From CAYLNL01 sp964385175 (GTDB lineage: Bacteria; Bacteroidota; Bacteroidia; Flavobacteriales; Flavobacteriaceae), in contig CAYLNL010000001.1 of assembly GCA_964385175.1 (NCBI GenBank), positions 62,001 to 126,000 of the forward strand: a stretch of 64,000 nt of DNA, read 5' to 3'. Both the position numbers and the translations under genes were made by a program. The notes beneath the pieces are model-generated. The model was not told the origin of the DNA. It searched no databases and worked only from the letters and a program-made list of their open reading frames with translations. Numbering within the stretch: position 1 is the stretch's first letter; every line of letters starts with the position of its first letter. This document shows positions 17,558 through 26,652 of the stretch, piece after piece.

Positions 17558-18838
17558 CTACTCCTTCTTATACACCTTCCCGTCTTTCATCACAAAGACC
17601 ACTTGCTCCAGTGTTTTTATAGCCGTTGTAGGGTCGTCTTTTACAGCGATAATATCTGCCAGGAACCCTGGCGAAAGCTGCCCCAGCTTATTCTCCATGC
17701 CTAACAGCCCTGCATTTACCACCGTAGCCGACTGGATGGCTTTCATGGACGGCATACCAGCTTCTACCATATAGCCAAATTCTTTTGCATTCTGCCCGTG
17801 CGGGAACACGCCCGCATCCGTTCCAAAGGCAATAGGTACGCCTTTTTTATAGGCTTTGGCAAAGGTTTCCTGTATCTGGGGACCTACCGATTTCGCTTTA
17901 GGCACCACGATGTCGGGGTAATAGCCCGCCACATTCGCTTTTTCGGCTACTTCTTTCCCGGCGGTAATGGTAGGCACCAGGTAGGCATTATATTTTTTCA
18001 TCAGGTCCATCGTAGCCTCGCTCATAAAAGTGCCGTGTTCAATAGTTTTTATACCGCCCAGCACCGCTCGCTGCATACCTTCGTCCCCGTGCGCATGAGC
18101 GGCCGTGAGCATACCATAATCCTTAGCCGTTTCCACGATAGCTTTTATCTCTTCCAGCGTAAATTGCGGGTTGCTGCCATTTTTAGCCATGCTCAGCACA
18201 CCCCCGGTAGCCGTGATTTTAATAACGTCTGAACCATCTTTGTAGCGCTGCCGCACCGCTTTCCGCGCCTCTTCCGGCGAGTTAATCACCCCATCCGCCG
18301 GCCCCGGGTCGCCCATCAGGTCTTTGCGGTTGCCATTCGTGGGGTCGGCATGGCCGCCCGTGGTGGCTATAGATTTTCCTGCTGTGAAAATACGAGGGCC
18401 TTTCACATAGCCGGCATTCACCGCCTTGCGAAGCGCTATATTTACACCCGTTCCGCCCAGGTCGCGCACCGTGGTAAAGCCTGCCAGCAACGTCCGTTCC
18501 GCATACATAGCCGCTTCAAAAGCCACATCGGCTTCATTTTCCGTAAAACGGGCGCTATAAGCTTTCGGGTTGGTTTCGTGCTCTATATGAACGTGCATGT
18601 CTATGAGCCCGGGCAGCACCGTTTCATCTTTCAAATCAACCACCACATCATTCGGGTTGGTGGGATTAGAAAAACCATCTTCTATGGCTTTTATGGTATT
18701 TCCCGCTACGATAATCGTTTTTCCGGTGAGTACTTTTCCTTGTTTGGCGTCTATAATTTTCCCGCAATGCAGGTAGGTATCCTGCGCAGCGGATACCGCT
18801 GAAATAAGGATGACCAAGATGAAACTAATTGTTCTCAT
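17558..18838 (-). CDS. Exported amidohydrolase, imidazolonepropionase/prolidase-like
   Basis: A metal-dependent hydrolase of the amidohydrolase superfamily. A signal peptide (MRTISFILVILISAVSAAQ) indicates export to the periplasm. The metal ligands are recognisable: HVH in GLIDMHVHIEHE, the carboxylated-Lys candidate in DVIKITATGG, His in AAHAHGDEG, His in IEHGT, and Asp in FGTDAG. It is 426 aa. Secreted members cleave dipeptides or cyclic amides; the substrate here is unknown. It starts four bases after galE, so it is probably at the end of the aminotransferase-galE transcript, an unexpected pairing. Confidence 0.85.
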   Translation of the reverse strand: MRTISFILVILISAVSAAQDTYLHCGKIIDAKQGKVLTGKTIIVAGNTIKAIEDGFSNPTNPNDVVVDLKDETVLPGLIDMHVHIEHETNPKAYSARFTENEADVAFEAAMYAERTLLAGFTTVRDLGGTGVNIALRKAVNAGYVKGPRIFTAGKSIATTGGHADPTNGNRKDLMGDPGPADGVINSPEEARKAVRQRYKDGSDVIKITATGGVLSMAKNGSNPQFTLEEIKAIVETAKDYGMLTAAHAHGDEGMQRAVLGGIKTIEHGTFMSEATMDLMKKYNAYLVPTITAGKEVAEKANVAGYYPDIVVPKAKSVGPQIQETFAKAYKKGVPIAFGTDAGVFPHGQNAKEFGYMVEAGMPSMKAIQSATVVNAGLLGMENKLGQLSPGFLADIIAVKDDPTTAIKTLEQVVFVMKDGKVYKKE

Positions 18839-18842
18839 ACTA

Positions 18843-19886
18843 TTATAATTTAGGTGAATGGGTTACGGTTTTATGCTGAAGGACTTGCTCCCACCTCCAG
18901 GCGCTGCGCAATGCCTCGTCTAAGGTATATTGGGGCGTCCAGCCCAAGATGTTTTTTGCTTTAGATATATCAGCGTAGGCTATGGCGACATCGCCGGAGC
19001 GCCTGCCGGTAATTTCATAAGGGATTTTTTTACCCGAAATAGCTTCAAAACGATGGATAATCTCTAACACCGTTGTGCCTTCTCCCGCTCCTATATTGAA
19101 AACTTCGTAGCGGGTTGCATGGCGGTTTTCCAGCAACCGTTTTAGCGCAAGTGTGTGAGCGCGCGCTACATCGCACACATGCAGATAGTCGCGCACGCAC
19201 GTACCATCGCGCGTGGGGTAGTCTGTTCCAAAAATCGGTAACCTATCTCGTTTTCCGGCGGCGGCTTGGGCGAGCAATGGCGCCAGGTTTTTGGGCACGT
19301 CTTTAGGCGTTTCACCTATAATGCCAGAGGGGTGCGCCCCGATGGGATTAAAATACCGCAGCGAAATAGCTTTAAAGGCAGGGTTCGCTTTCACCACATC
19401 TCGCACAATAGACTCTCCTATCTGCTTGGTGTTCCCGTAGGGAGAAGCGGGTTTGCGGAGAGGAGTATCTTCTGTAACGGGCGAATCGCCAACATCGCCA
19501 TAAACGGAGCAAGAGGAGCTGAAAATAAACGGGTAAATTTCATTTTTGAGGAGCTCCTGTAACAGGTAAACCAACGAGTGGATATTATTTTCGTAATACA
19601 ACAATGGATGTTCGGCGCTTTCGCCCACTGCCTTAAAAGCGGCAAAATGAATAACGCCCGCAATATCCGCATGTTTTTTGAAAAATTTGCTGGCATTGCT
19701 TTTCTTCCGCAAATCGAGATTTTCATAAACGGGAACAACGCCGGTTATGGCAGAAATTCCCTCTAAAACAGTTGCAGACGAATTGGAAAGATTATCAATA
19801 ATAATTACCTCATAACCTGCCTGCTGGAGTTCCACCACCGTGTGAGAGCCAATATAGCCTAAGCCGCCGGTTACGAGTATTTTCAT
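18843..19886 (-). CDS. galE: UDP-glucose 4-epimerase
   Basis: GalE interconverts UDP-glucose and UDP-galactose (or the GlcNAc forms) and supplies sugars for surface polysaccharide. It is an extended SDR with the NAD motif TGGLGYIGSH and the catalytic Tyr-Lys in SPYGNTK. The C-terminus has the GalE-type GRRSGDVAIAYAD. 347 aa. It lies 37 bases after the DegT-type aminotransferase, consistent with a nucleotide-sugar role, and is followed almost immediately by the amidohydrolase. Confidence 0.93.
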   Translation of the reverse strand: MKILVTGGLGYIGSHTVVELQQAGYEVIIIDNLSNSSATVLEGISAITGVVPVYENLDLRKKSNASKFFKKHADIAGVIHFAAFKAVGESAEHPLLYYENNIHSLVYLLQELLKNEIYPFIFSSSCSVYGDVGDSPVTEDTPLRKPASPYGNTKQIGESIVRDVVKANPAFKAISLRYFNPIGAHPSGIIGETPKDVPKNLAPLLAQAAAGKRDRLPIFGTDYPTRDGTCVRDYLHVCDVARAHTLALKRLLENRHATRYEVFNIGAGEGTTVLEIIHRFEAISGKKIPYEITGRRSGDVAIAYADISKAKNILGWTPQYTLDEALRSAWRWEQVLQHKTVTHSPKL

Positions 19887-19923
19887 TACTTTTTTATGAA
19901 GTGAATTTTTATTGATAAACCCA

Positions 19924-21066
19924 TTATTCAGATGAATTATTTACAAACTCTATTACTTTTGAAACAATGAAACCAATTTGCTCATCATCTAACTCGGTGT
20001 GCATGGGTAGAGAAATCACCTCTTTTACGAGTTGATTGGTTACCGGGAAATCGGTTTCTTCATAGCGGTTGTTCGCGTATGCCTTCTGGCTGTGGAGCGG
20101 AACAGGATAATACACGGCACAGGGAACCTGGTTTTCGCCTAAAAAAGCCACCAGCCCATCTCGTTTTCCGTTGGTAATGCGCAACGTATATTGGTGGTAC
20201 ACGTGCGTGCGCGCATCGCCTGCATGCACGGGTGTGAGGATGTGTGGCTGGTTTTGGAATGCCGCGGTGTATTTTTGGGCAGCTTCTCGTCGCTTTTGGT
20301 TATACGTGTCTAACAAAGGCAATTTTGCCCGCAACACCGCCGCCTGCATGGAATCTAAACGGGAATTAACGCCAATGACATCGTGGTAATAGCGCCCGTA
20401 CATGCCGTGGTTGGCAATACCCCGCATGGTGTGCGCCAACGTATCGTTGTTCGTAAAAATAGCGCCGCCGTCGCCATAGCATCCCAGGTTTTTAGACGGA
20501 AAAAACGAGGTGGTGCCTATATGACCCATGGTTCCGGTTTTCAGCCGTTTACCGTTTTTCAGCGTGCAGGTAGCGCCAATAGCCTGCGCATTGTCTTCGA
20601 TTACATACAAATTATATTTTTCGGCGATATCCAAAATGGCATCCATATCGGCGCATTGCCCGAACAGGTGTACCGGCACAATGGCTTTGGTGTTGGGGGT
20701 AATAGCTTTTTCCACTGCCTGCGGGTTCAGGTTGAAAGTATCTGAATCTACATCTACCAGCACGGGCGTGAGATGCAGCAAGGCAATCACTTCTACCGTG
20801 GCGGCGAAGGTAAAATCGGCGGTGATGACCTCGTCGCCGGGCTGTAACCCAAGCGCCATCATAGCTATTTGAAGAGCATCGGTACCGTTGGCGCAGGGAA
20901 TAGCGTGTTTTACCTCTAAATAGGCTTCCAACTCTTTCTGGAAAGCCTGTACTTCAGGCCCGTTTATAAAAGCAGTTGATTCGAGCACTTCTTGCAGGGA
21001 ACGGTCAACTTGTGCTTTTATGGCTTCATACTGACCTTTTAGGTCAACCATTTGTATTTTTTTCAT
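19924..21066 (-). CDS. DegT/DnrJ/EryC1/StrS sugar aminotransferase
   Basis: A PLP-dependent aminotransferase acting on keto-sugar nucleotides. Seen in the sequence: the N-terminal VDLKGQYEAIK, the substrate/PLP segment CANGTDALQIA, VHLFGQCADMDAI, the EDNAQAIG Asp region, and SFFPSKNLG with the PLP Lys. About 380 aa. The ATG at 21066 is used; the TTG at 21075 is rejected. A -7 element lies at 21100-21107. It is first in a unit with galE. The substrate is probably a UDP- or dTDP-keto sugar for LPS or glycan, but not determined. Confidence 0.9.
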   Translation of the reverse strand: MKKIQMVDLKGQYEAIKAQVDRSLQEVLESTAFINGPEVQAFQKELEAYLEVKHAIPCANGTDALQIAMMALGLQPGDEVITADFTFAATVEVIALLHLTPVLVDVDSDTFNLNPQAVEKAITPNTKAIVPVHLFGQCADMDAILDIAEKYNLYVIEDNAQAIGATCTLKNGKRLKTGTMGHIGTTSFFPSKNLGCYGDGGAIFTNNDTLAHTMRGIANHGMYGRYYHDVIGVNSRLDSMQAAVLRAKLPLLDTYNQKRREAAQKYTAAFQNQPHILTPVHAGDARTHVYHQYTLRITNGKRDGLVAFLGENQVPCAVYYPVPLHSQKAYANNRYEETDFPVTNQLVKEVISLPMHTELDDEQIGFIVSKVIEFVNNSSE

Positions 21067-21099
21067 GCAGTGCAATATGATTTCGGGATGGCAATATTA

Positions 21100-21107
21100 C
21101 AAAATTA
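21100..21107 (-). promoter_or_regulatory. -7 element of the DegT-type aminotransferase
   Basis: The minus strand reads TAATTTTG, a full match to TAnnTTTG, 33 bases before the ATG at 21066. It lies inside the extended upstream reading frame of waaA, which argues for a later waaA start. Confidence 0.5.
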
Positions 21108-21166
21108 AACCGCCGCCGCCAACGAATTACCGCAAAGAAGCGTATTTTAGCGCAAAACTATACCTT

Positions 21167-22408
21167 GTGTTATTGTTTTATAATTTTTTAATAGTTCTGG
21201 CAGGTGTTGCGCTAAAGACGATGGCGCTTTTCAATCCCAAAATCCGGCTGTTTGTGAAGGGGCGAAAGGATGTTTTTTCACATCTCTCTAAACAAATTCA
21301 GCCCGGGGATAGGGTTGTTTGGATGCACGCAGCTTCGTTAGGCGAATTTGAACAGGGCTTGCCGGTGTTGCAACGACTTACAGCGGAAAAACCGGGATAT
21401 AAACTGGTGGTTACATTTTTTTCGCCTTCGGGTTATGAGGTGAAAAAAAATAGCGCTCAGGCAGATGTGATTACTTATTTGCCGCTGGATAGCCAGAAAA
21501 ATGTGCGGAAGTTCCTGGATATTGTTCACCCGGAAATAGCGCTGTTTATTAAATATGAATTTTGGCCGAATTACTTAAATGAACTGGAAAAAAGACGGGT
21601 GCGCACATTCTTGGTGTCGGGTATTTTTAGACCATCGCAGATTTTTTTTAAGGGATATGGCGGGTTTATGCGCCGCCGACTGCGGGCATTTGAACATTTC
21701 TTTGTGCAGGATGAGGCTTCCCGGGAACAGCTCTGCCGAATTGGATTTGACAACGTAACGGTGAGCGGCGATACGCGTTTCGATAGGGTGCTGAAAACCC
21801 GGGAGCAAAAAAAGTCGCTTTCTTTTATAGAAACCTTTTTGCAGGGTAGTCTTTGCGTGGTTATCGGGAGTTCCTGGGAGCAGGACGAAGCGTTGTTAGT
21901 TCCTTTTATAAATGCATACGAAGGGGAGGCGAAATTCATTATAGCGCCTCATCTCACAGATGCCGGGCATATTGAGCAATTAACCCAAACGCTCACCCGG
22001 GAAACGGTATTATTTTCGGAAAAAGAGGGAAAAAACTTAGCAGATTACCCGGTCTTTATCCTCAATACGGTAGGGTTGCTTGCCGATGTGTATGGCTATG
22101 CAGATGTGGCATACATAGGCGGGGGTATGGGAACAAAGGGGTTGCACAATATCCTGGAGCCGGCGGTTTTTGGTGTTCCCCTGCTCATCGGGAAAAACTA
22201 TGAAAAGTTCCCGGAGGCGGTGGAACTGGTGAAACGGGGCGGCGTAATGACGATAAAAACCGTAACAGAATTAGCGCTTGCATTGAACCAGCTTTTACAT
22301 GACGAAGCCAAACGGGGGGAGGCAGGCGCTATAAATGTGGCGTATGTGGAAGAAAAGAGCGGGGCGGTGGAGAAGGTTATGGGTTACCTGTCAACTCATT
22401 CCCGCTAA
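21167..22408 (+). CDS. waaA: 3-deoxy-D-manno-octulosonic acid (Kdo) transferase
   Basis: A GT30 enzyme that adds Kdo to lipid A in the inner membrane. It has an N-terminal membrane anchor (LLFYNFLIVLAGVAL), the RVVWMHAASLGEFEQG motif, FFSPSGYEV and the C-terminal donor-site segment GGGMGTKGLHNILEPA. The frame is open from 21065, but the first 34 residues look untranslated (Pro run, no family similarity) and overlap the divergent aminotransferase promoter. I therefore choose the GTG at 21167, giving about 413 aa, usual for WaaA. The start is uncertain; ATG 21077 is the main alternative. Confidence 0.92.
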   Translation: MLLFYNFLIVLAGVALKTMALFNPKIRLFVKGRKDVFSHLSKQIQPGDRVVWMHAASLGEFEQGLPVLQRLTAEKPGYKLVVTFFSPSGYEVKKNSAQADVITYLPLDSQKNVRKFLDIVHPEIALFIKYEFWPNYLNELEKRRVRTFLVSGIFRPSQIFFKGYGGFMRRRLRAFEHFFVQDEASREQLCRIGFDNVTVSGDTRFDRVLKTREQKKSLSFIETFLQGSLCVVIGSSWEQDEALLVPFINAYEGEAKFIIAPHLTDAGHIEQLTQTLTRETVLFSEKEGKNLADYPVFILNTVGLLADVYGYADVAYIGGGMGTKGLHNILEPAVFGVPLLIGKNYEKFPEAVELVKRGGVMTIKTVTELALALNQLLHDEAKRGEAGAINVAYVEEKSGAVEKVMGYLSTHSR

Positions 22409-22415
22409 GAGGGCT

Positions 22416-23078
22416 TCACAAGAGCGCCGGGTATTTTAAGCAGTGAATGGCGTGTACAGGGTTTTCATTATGGAAGACAAAATTCCCGGCTACCAGCGCA
22501 TCTGCTCCCGCCTGCACGAGCGCCTGTGCGTTTTGGTCGGTTACGCCGCCATCAATTTCAATCAGCGTATTGGTATGGGCGGCGTTTATGAGTTCTCGCA
22601 GCTGATAGATTTTGGTGTAGGTATGCTCAATAAAAGCCTGTCCGCCAAACCCCGGGTTCACGCTCATCAGGCACACTACATCTATATTGCTAATGAGAGG
22701 CTCCAGTAAATTTACCGGGGTATGGGGGTTTATGGCTACGCCGGCTTTTAAGCCCTCTTCTTTAATGGTTTGCAGTGTTCGATGGAGGTGAATGCAGGCT
22801 TCGTAATGAACGGTGAGGATATGGGCGCCGGCGGTTGCAAAGGCGCTGATGTATCGCTCTGGCTGCACAATCATCAAATGCACGTCGAGCGGTTTTTGGG
22901 CGTGTTTTGCAATGGCTGCTACAACGGGTATTCCAAAGGAAATGTTGGGTACAAAAACGCCATCCATGACATCTAAGTGAAACCAATCTGCCTCGCTTTT
23001 GTTTACGAGTTCAATAGCCGTGCCCAGATGAGCGAAATCTGCGGAGAGCAGGGAAGGGGCTACAAGGGGTGTTTTCAT
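22416..23078 (-). CDS. rpe: Ribulose-phosphate 3-epimerase
   Basis: The enzyme interconverts ribulose 5-phosphate and xylulose 5-phosphate in the pentose phosphate pathway. It is a TIM barrel with the N-terminal APSLLSADFAHLG, the metal-binding HLDVMDGVFVPNISFG, DVHLMIVQPERY, SVNPGFGGQAFI and EIDGGV. 220 aa, normal. Its stop is 7 bases from the convergent waaA stop. It has its own -7 element at 23101-23108. Confidence 0.97.
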   Translation of the reverse strand: MKTPLVAPSLLSADFAHLGTAIELVNKSEADWFHLDVMDGVFVPNISFGIPVVAAIAKHAQKPLDVHLMIVQPERYISAFATAGAHILTVHYEACIHLHRTLQTIKEEGLKAGVAINPHTPVNLLEPLISNIDVVCLMSVNPGFGGQAFIEHTYTKIYQLRELINAAHTNTLIEIDGGVTDQNAQALVQAGADALVAGNFVFHNENPVHAIHCLKYPALL

Positions 23079-23100
23079 ACAAAATGTATAGGCGTTATGA

Positions 23101-23108
23101 CAAAGATA
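23101..23108 (-). promoter_or_regulatory. -7 element of rpe
   Basis: The minus strand reads TATCTTTG, a full match to TAnnTTTG, 22 bases before the rpe ATG and just downstream of the rpoD terminator hairpin. Confidence 0.5.
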
Positions 23109-23144
23109 GCAAACTATTGGGTTGGGAGGGGTGCAAAAGCAAAA

Positions 23145-23176
23145 ACTCCCTTAAAAGATGGGTCTTTTTCGGGAGT
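23145..23176 (-). terminator. Intrinsic terminator of rpoD
   Basis: ACTCCC (23145-23150) pairs with GGGAGT (23171-23176), with an inner AAAAGA/TCTTTT stem around TGGG. On the minus strand the hairpin is followed by TTTTTGCTTTTG, so it ends rpoD transcripts before rpe. Confidence 0.65.
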
Positions 23177-23210
23177 AATCGTTAAAAAATCGCTGGGTGG
23201 TTGGTAGCGC

Positions 23211-24074
23211 TTACCCAAGATAGGTTTTTAAGATTTTGCTTCGGGTAGTGTGTTTTAACCGGCGAATGGCTTTTTCTTTTATTTGTCGCACGCGCTCGCG
23301 GGTGAGGTCAAAAGTTTCCCCTATTTCTTCCAGTGTCATGGGGTGTTGGTTTCCCAATCCAAAATATAAGCGAACCACGTCGCCTTCGCGCGGGGTAAGG
23401 GTTTCCAAGGCGCGTTCAATTTCTATCCTGAGTGATTCGTGTACTAATTCCCGGTCGGGGCTGGGCGATTCGCCGCTGCGTACCACATCATATAAATTAG
23501 AGTCTTCGCCTTCTACCAAGGGGGCATCCATAGAGAGGTGGCGGCCGGCGTTTTTTATGGATTCTTTTACATCATTTACCGTCATATCTAATTCCTGGGC
23601 TATTTCTTCGGCAGAAGGGGCTCGTTCATGGGCTTGTTCCAGGAAGGCATAGGTTTTGTTTATTTTGTTGATGGAGCCTATTTTGTTGAGGGGCAAACGC
23701 ACAATGCGAGATTGTTCTGCAAGGGCTTGGAGGATGGATTGACGAATCCACCACACGGCGTATGAAATGAATTTAAACCCGCGCGTTTCGTCAAAACGCC
23801 TGGCGGCTTTTATAAGTCCTAAGTTTCCTTCGTTAATAAGGTCAGGAAGCGTTAAACCCTGGTTTTGGTATTGTTTCGCTACCGATACCACAAATCGCAG
23901 GTTGGCTTTTGTTAATTTTTCTAATGCTGCCTGGTCGCCGGCTTTTATGCGCTGCGCCAATTCTACCTCTTCTTCGGCGGTAATCAAATCAACTTTTCCT
24001 ATCTCTTGCAGGTATTTATCTAAGGAAGCGGTTTCCCGATTGGTTACCTGTTTTGTAATTTTAAGCTGTCTCAT
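23211..24074 (-). CDS. rpoD: Primary RNA polymerase sigma factor, RpoD/SigA type without region 1.1
   Basis: The housekeeping sigma factor directs RNA polymerase to the TTTG/TAnnTTTG promoters of Bacteroidota. At 287 aa it is the short form typical of this phylum: it begins near region 1.2 (SLDKYLQEIGKV) and lacks the acidic 1.1 domain. Region 2 has NLRFVVSVAKQYQNQGL, DLINEGNLGLIKAARRFD and FKFISYAVWWIRQSI; region 4 has the LEEIGETFDLTRERVRQI helix-turn-helix. It follows htpG at a distance of 331 bases, so it probably has its own promoter, and ends at an intrinsic terminator. Confidence 0.97.
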   Translation of the reverse strand: MRQLKITKQVTNRETASLDKYLQEIGKVDLITAEEEVELAQRIKAGDQAALEKLTKANLRFVVSVAKQYQNQGLTLPDLINEGNLGLIKAARRFDETRGFKFISYAVWWIRQSILQALAEQSRIVRLPLNKIGSINKINKTYAFLEQAHERAPSAEEIAQELDMTVNDVKESIKNAGRHLSMDAPLVEGEDSNLYDVVRSGESPSPDRELVHESLRIEIERALETLTPREGDVVRLYFGLGNQHPMTLEEIGETFDLTRERVRQIKEKAIRRLKHTTRSKILKTYLG

Positions 24075-24405
24075 GGTTATTTTCTCCTGTTATGTTGCGT
24101 TGGGTGGGTAATCATTATACGTTTACCGGTAGCAAAATGTTACAAATAAAACGTTTTTTTGAGTGTTAAAATTTTTTAAGGATACATAAAACTGCTCTCT
24201 ACCTGGCTTCATCGGTATATGCTACATAAAAAAACCAGGGGAAGGAGGTAAAAGTAGGTTCTTTATTTCAGTAAAATATCTGCTTGTAAGATAAACGTAT
24301 TTACAAATAATAGGAAAAGAGTAACATACAAGGATGTAAAAGAGAAGCACGAAAATGGTGTGAATCTGTGTTAACCTCGTTATTTGTGTTTTATATCGGG
24401 TATTC
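24075..24405. other. rpoD upstream spacer, no gene seen
   Basis: A 331-base AT-rich region between htpG and rpoD. I see no open frame of interest, no RNA gene and no full TAnnTTTG match on the minus strand. TTTATTTG at about 24143-24150 (minus) is one mismatch away and may be the rpoD -7 element. Confidence 0.4.
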
Positions 24406-26283
24406 TCATTTAATCATCTCAAAACTACGCTGTATGAACTGGGTGAGGTCTTCGCCTTTTAATAGATGCTGAGATAGGCGGGCTAAATCTAAAGCCTGTT
24501 TTACAAGCCGCTCTTGTTTGGCTTTGGTTTTTGTGTTTAGAATGAGCGATGCTAGTTCGTGGTTGGTGTTGACAACGAGCCGATACATTTCGGGAAAGTG
24601 GTCAAGGCTGAACATGCCTCCACGTGAACCGCTCATTTCTTTCATGCGCCGCATAAATTCTGGTTGTGTTATAAGGAAGGGCGGTTCTTCGCTACTCATG
24701 GCTTCTGTGTGTACGGTATATTTGTCTTTTTGCACTACGGCTTCAATAAGGGTTTTTAGGGTTTCTTTTTCTTCATCGGAAAGTTTAGAGGGCTGCACTT
24801 CTTCTTTTTGGATGAGTTTGTCCACGGCATCGGCATCTACCCGCACAAAAGAAAGTTTTTCGTGCGTGGTTTCCAGTTTTTGTATAAGGTGGGTAATAAT
24901 AGGAGAGTCTAACAGCAATACCTCGTACCCTCTGGCTTTGGCGGCTTGTATGTAGGCATGTTGTCCTTCCTTATGGGCGGCATACAATACCACCAGCGTA
25001 CCATTTTTATCGGTTTGCAGGTCTTTTATTTTTTCCCGCAGTTCTTCAAATGTATAATACGCTCCATCAACCGTTGGGTAGAGGGCAAACTTTTCGGCTT
25101 TTTCAAAGAATTTTTCTTCGGAAAGCATGCCATATTCAATAACTACTTTAATATCGTTCCAGTTTTTCTCAAATTCCTGGCGGCGCTCTTTAAACAGGGT
25201 GCTGAGCTTATCGGCTACTTTGCGGGTTATGTAGCCTGAAATTTTCTTTACATTACCATCTGCCTGCAAATAGGAGCGAGATACGTTAAGCGGAATATCG
25301 GGTGAATCTATAACTCCTCTCAGTAGGGTTAAAAACTCTGGCACAATACCTTCTACGTTGTCTGTTATAAAAACCTGGTTCTGGTATAGCTGAATGCGGT
25401 CTTTCTGTAGGTTTAGTTCGTTATTGAGTTTTGGGAAATACAAAATTCCGCTTAAATGAAACGGGTAATCTATGTTGAGGTGAATGTGAAATAAGGGTTC
25501 TTCGAACTGAGCGGGGTACAACTCATGGTAAAAATGCTGGTAATCTTCCTCTGTTACATCAGAAGGCTGCTTGGTCCATGCTGGTTGCGGGTTGTTGATG
25601 ATATTGGGAACTTCTATTTTTTCTTCCTTAACATCATCGCCCTCGCCGCTCTTCCGGGTTTCGGTGCGGGTGCCAAATTGAATGGGGATGGGCATGAATT
25701 TGTTGTATTTAAGGAGCAGGCTGCGTATCCTGGCATCCTCTAAAAACTCCTTAGAGTCTTCATTAATATGAAGAATAATTTCCGTCCCTTGTTCCTTACG
25801 GTCGGCTGCCTCCAGCGTATATTGGGGAGAACCATCGCAAACCCAGCGAACAGCAGGCTCATCGCGATAACTTTTAGTAATAATTTCTACCTTATCGGCT
25901 ACCATAAAGGCAGAATAAAACCCTAACCCGAAATGGCCAATTATTCCACTATCTTTTGCACTGTCTTTATATTTTTTCAAAAATTCTTCCGCCCCGGAAA
26001 AAGCTATCTGGTTTATGTATTTTTCTACTTCTTCGCCCGTCATGCCTATACCTTGGTCAAGCACGCGGAGTGTTTTATCCCCGGCATCTATTTTCACTTC
26101 AATATGTGGTTCATCAGTTGTCATTTTCGCCTCACCTATGCCAGCAAGATGTTTTAGTTTCAGTGTGGCATCGGTAGCGTTAGAGATAAGTTCCCTGAGA
26201 AAAATTTCATGGTCGCTGTATAAAAATTTTTTAATGAGCGGAAAAATATTTTCTACAGATACATTGATGTTTCCGGTTGTCAT
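24406..26283 (-). CDS. htpG: Molecular chaperone HtpG (Hsp90)
   Basis: A bacterial Hsp90, an ATP-driven dimeric chaperone in the cytosol. The GHKL ATPase domain is clear: ELISNATDA with the catalytic Glu and Mg-binding Asn, DQGIGMT, and the GHFGLGFYSAF lid glycine motif. The middle domain has NVSRSYLQ with the conserved Arg, and the C-terminal dimerisation domain runs to about residue 625. Full length, no insertions. A weak -7-like TATCTTTT lies upstream on the minus strand near 26328-26335. Confidence 0.97.
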   Translation of the reverse strand: MTTGNINVSVENIFPLIKKFLYSDHEIFLRELISNATDATLKLKHLAGIGEAKMTTDEPHIEVKIDAGDKTLRVLDQGIGMTGEEVEKYINQIAFSGAEEFLKKYKDSAKDSGIIGHFGLGFYSAFMVADKVEIITKSYRDEPAVRWVCDGSPQYTLEAADRKEQGTEIILHINEDSKEFLEDARIRSLLLKYNKFMPIPIQFGTRTETRKSGEGDDVKEEKIEVPNIINNPQPAWTKQPSDVTEEDYQHFYHELYPAQFEEPLFHIHLNIDYPFHLSGILYFPKLNNELNLQKDRIQLYQNQVFITDNVEGIVPEFLTLLRGVIDSPDIPLNVSRSYLQADGNVKKISGYITRKVADKLSTLFKERRQEFEKNWNDIKVVIEYGMLSEEKFFEKAEKFALYPTVDGAYYTFEELREKIKDLQTDKNGTLVVLYAAHKEGQHAYIQAAKARGYEVLLLDSPIITHLIQKLETTHEKLSFVRVDADAVDKLIQKEEVQPSKLSDEEKETLKTLIEAVVQKDKYTVHTEAMSSEEPPFLITQPEFMRRMKEMSGSRGGMFSLDHFPEMYRLVVNTNHELASLILNTKTKAKQERLVKQALDLARLSQHLLKGEDLTQFIQRSFEMIK

Positions 26284-26526
26284 TTTCTTCTATTTTTTAG
26301 TTTTTAAAACGTTGTTTTTTAGACAAAAAAGATACCACAGCCAAGATACTGACAAACTGACACTCGCCCGGTGATGAGGTGATTAACGATTTTTGTTTAT
26401 CTTTTTTCTATATATAGTAAACAATATTTGTATTTTTACATCTGGGAAACAATTTTAAAAAATGGGTGTATATAGATTACATATTGTTATATAAATTGGT
26501 TTTATTACATTGGTTAGATTATTAGG

Positions 26527-26558
26527 AAAATGTGGCCTTCAGCGGCTGCATTTTTTTT
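26527..26558 (+). terminator. Orphan intrinsic-terminator-like hairpin
   Basis: AAAATG (26527-26532) pairs with CATTTT (26549-26554); an inner GCC/GGC stem (26535-26537, 26544-26546) is separated by a TG/TG internal loop. A run of eight T (26551-26558) completes the pattern. There is no plus-strand gene upstream. Confidence 0.5.
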
Positions 26559-26612
26559 AAGGCTTGCCGATAAATATAGAGTAGATAGTAATCATTAGGG
26601 CAAGTTAGGATG

Positions 26613-26620
26613 TATCTTTG
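26613..26620 (+). promoter_or_regulatory. -7 element of the fabH-type gene
   Basis: TATCTTTG, a full match to TAnnTTTG, 32 bases before the ATG at 26653. Confidence 0.55.
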
Positions 26621-26652
26621 CAAGAATAGGTTTGTAATTAAAAAAATAGTGT

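Larger units (their letters stand above)
26284..26652. other. Spacer between divergent htpG and the fabH-type gene, with an orphan terminator
   Basis: A 369-base AT-rich region without a protein gene. It contains a terminator-like hairpin on the plus strand (26527-26558) that no annotated plus-strand gene explains, and the fabH -7 element at 26613-26620. The stretch 26395-26526 could therefore hold a small RNA or a leader. Confidence 0.5.

Noticed and set aside
17798..18232. Plus-strand frame of 144 aa opposite the amidohydrolase
   Set aside because: Antisense to a conserved enzyme with all metal ligands; composition is that of a reverse-frame shadow.
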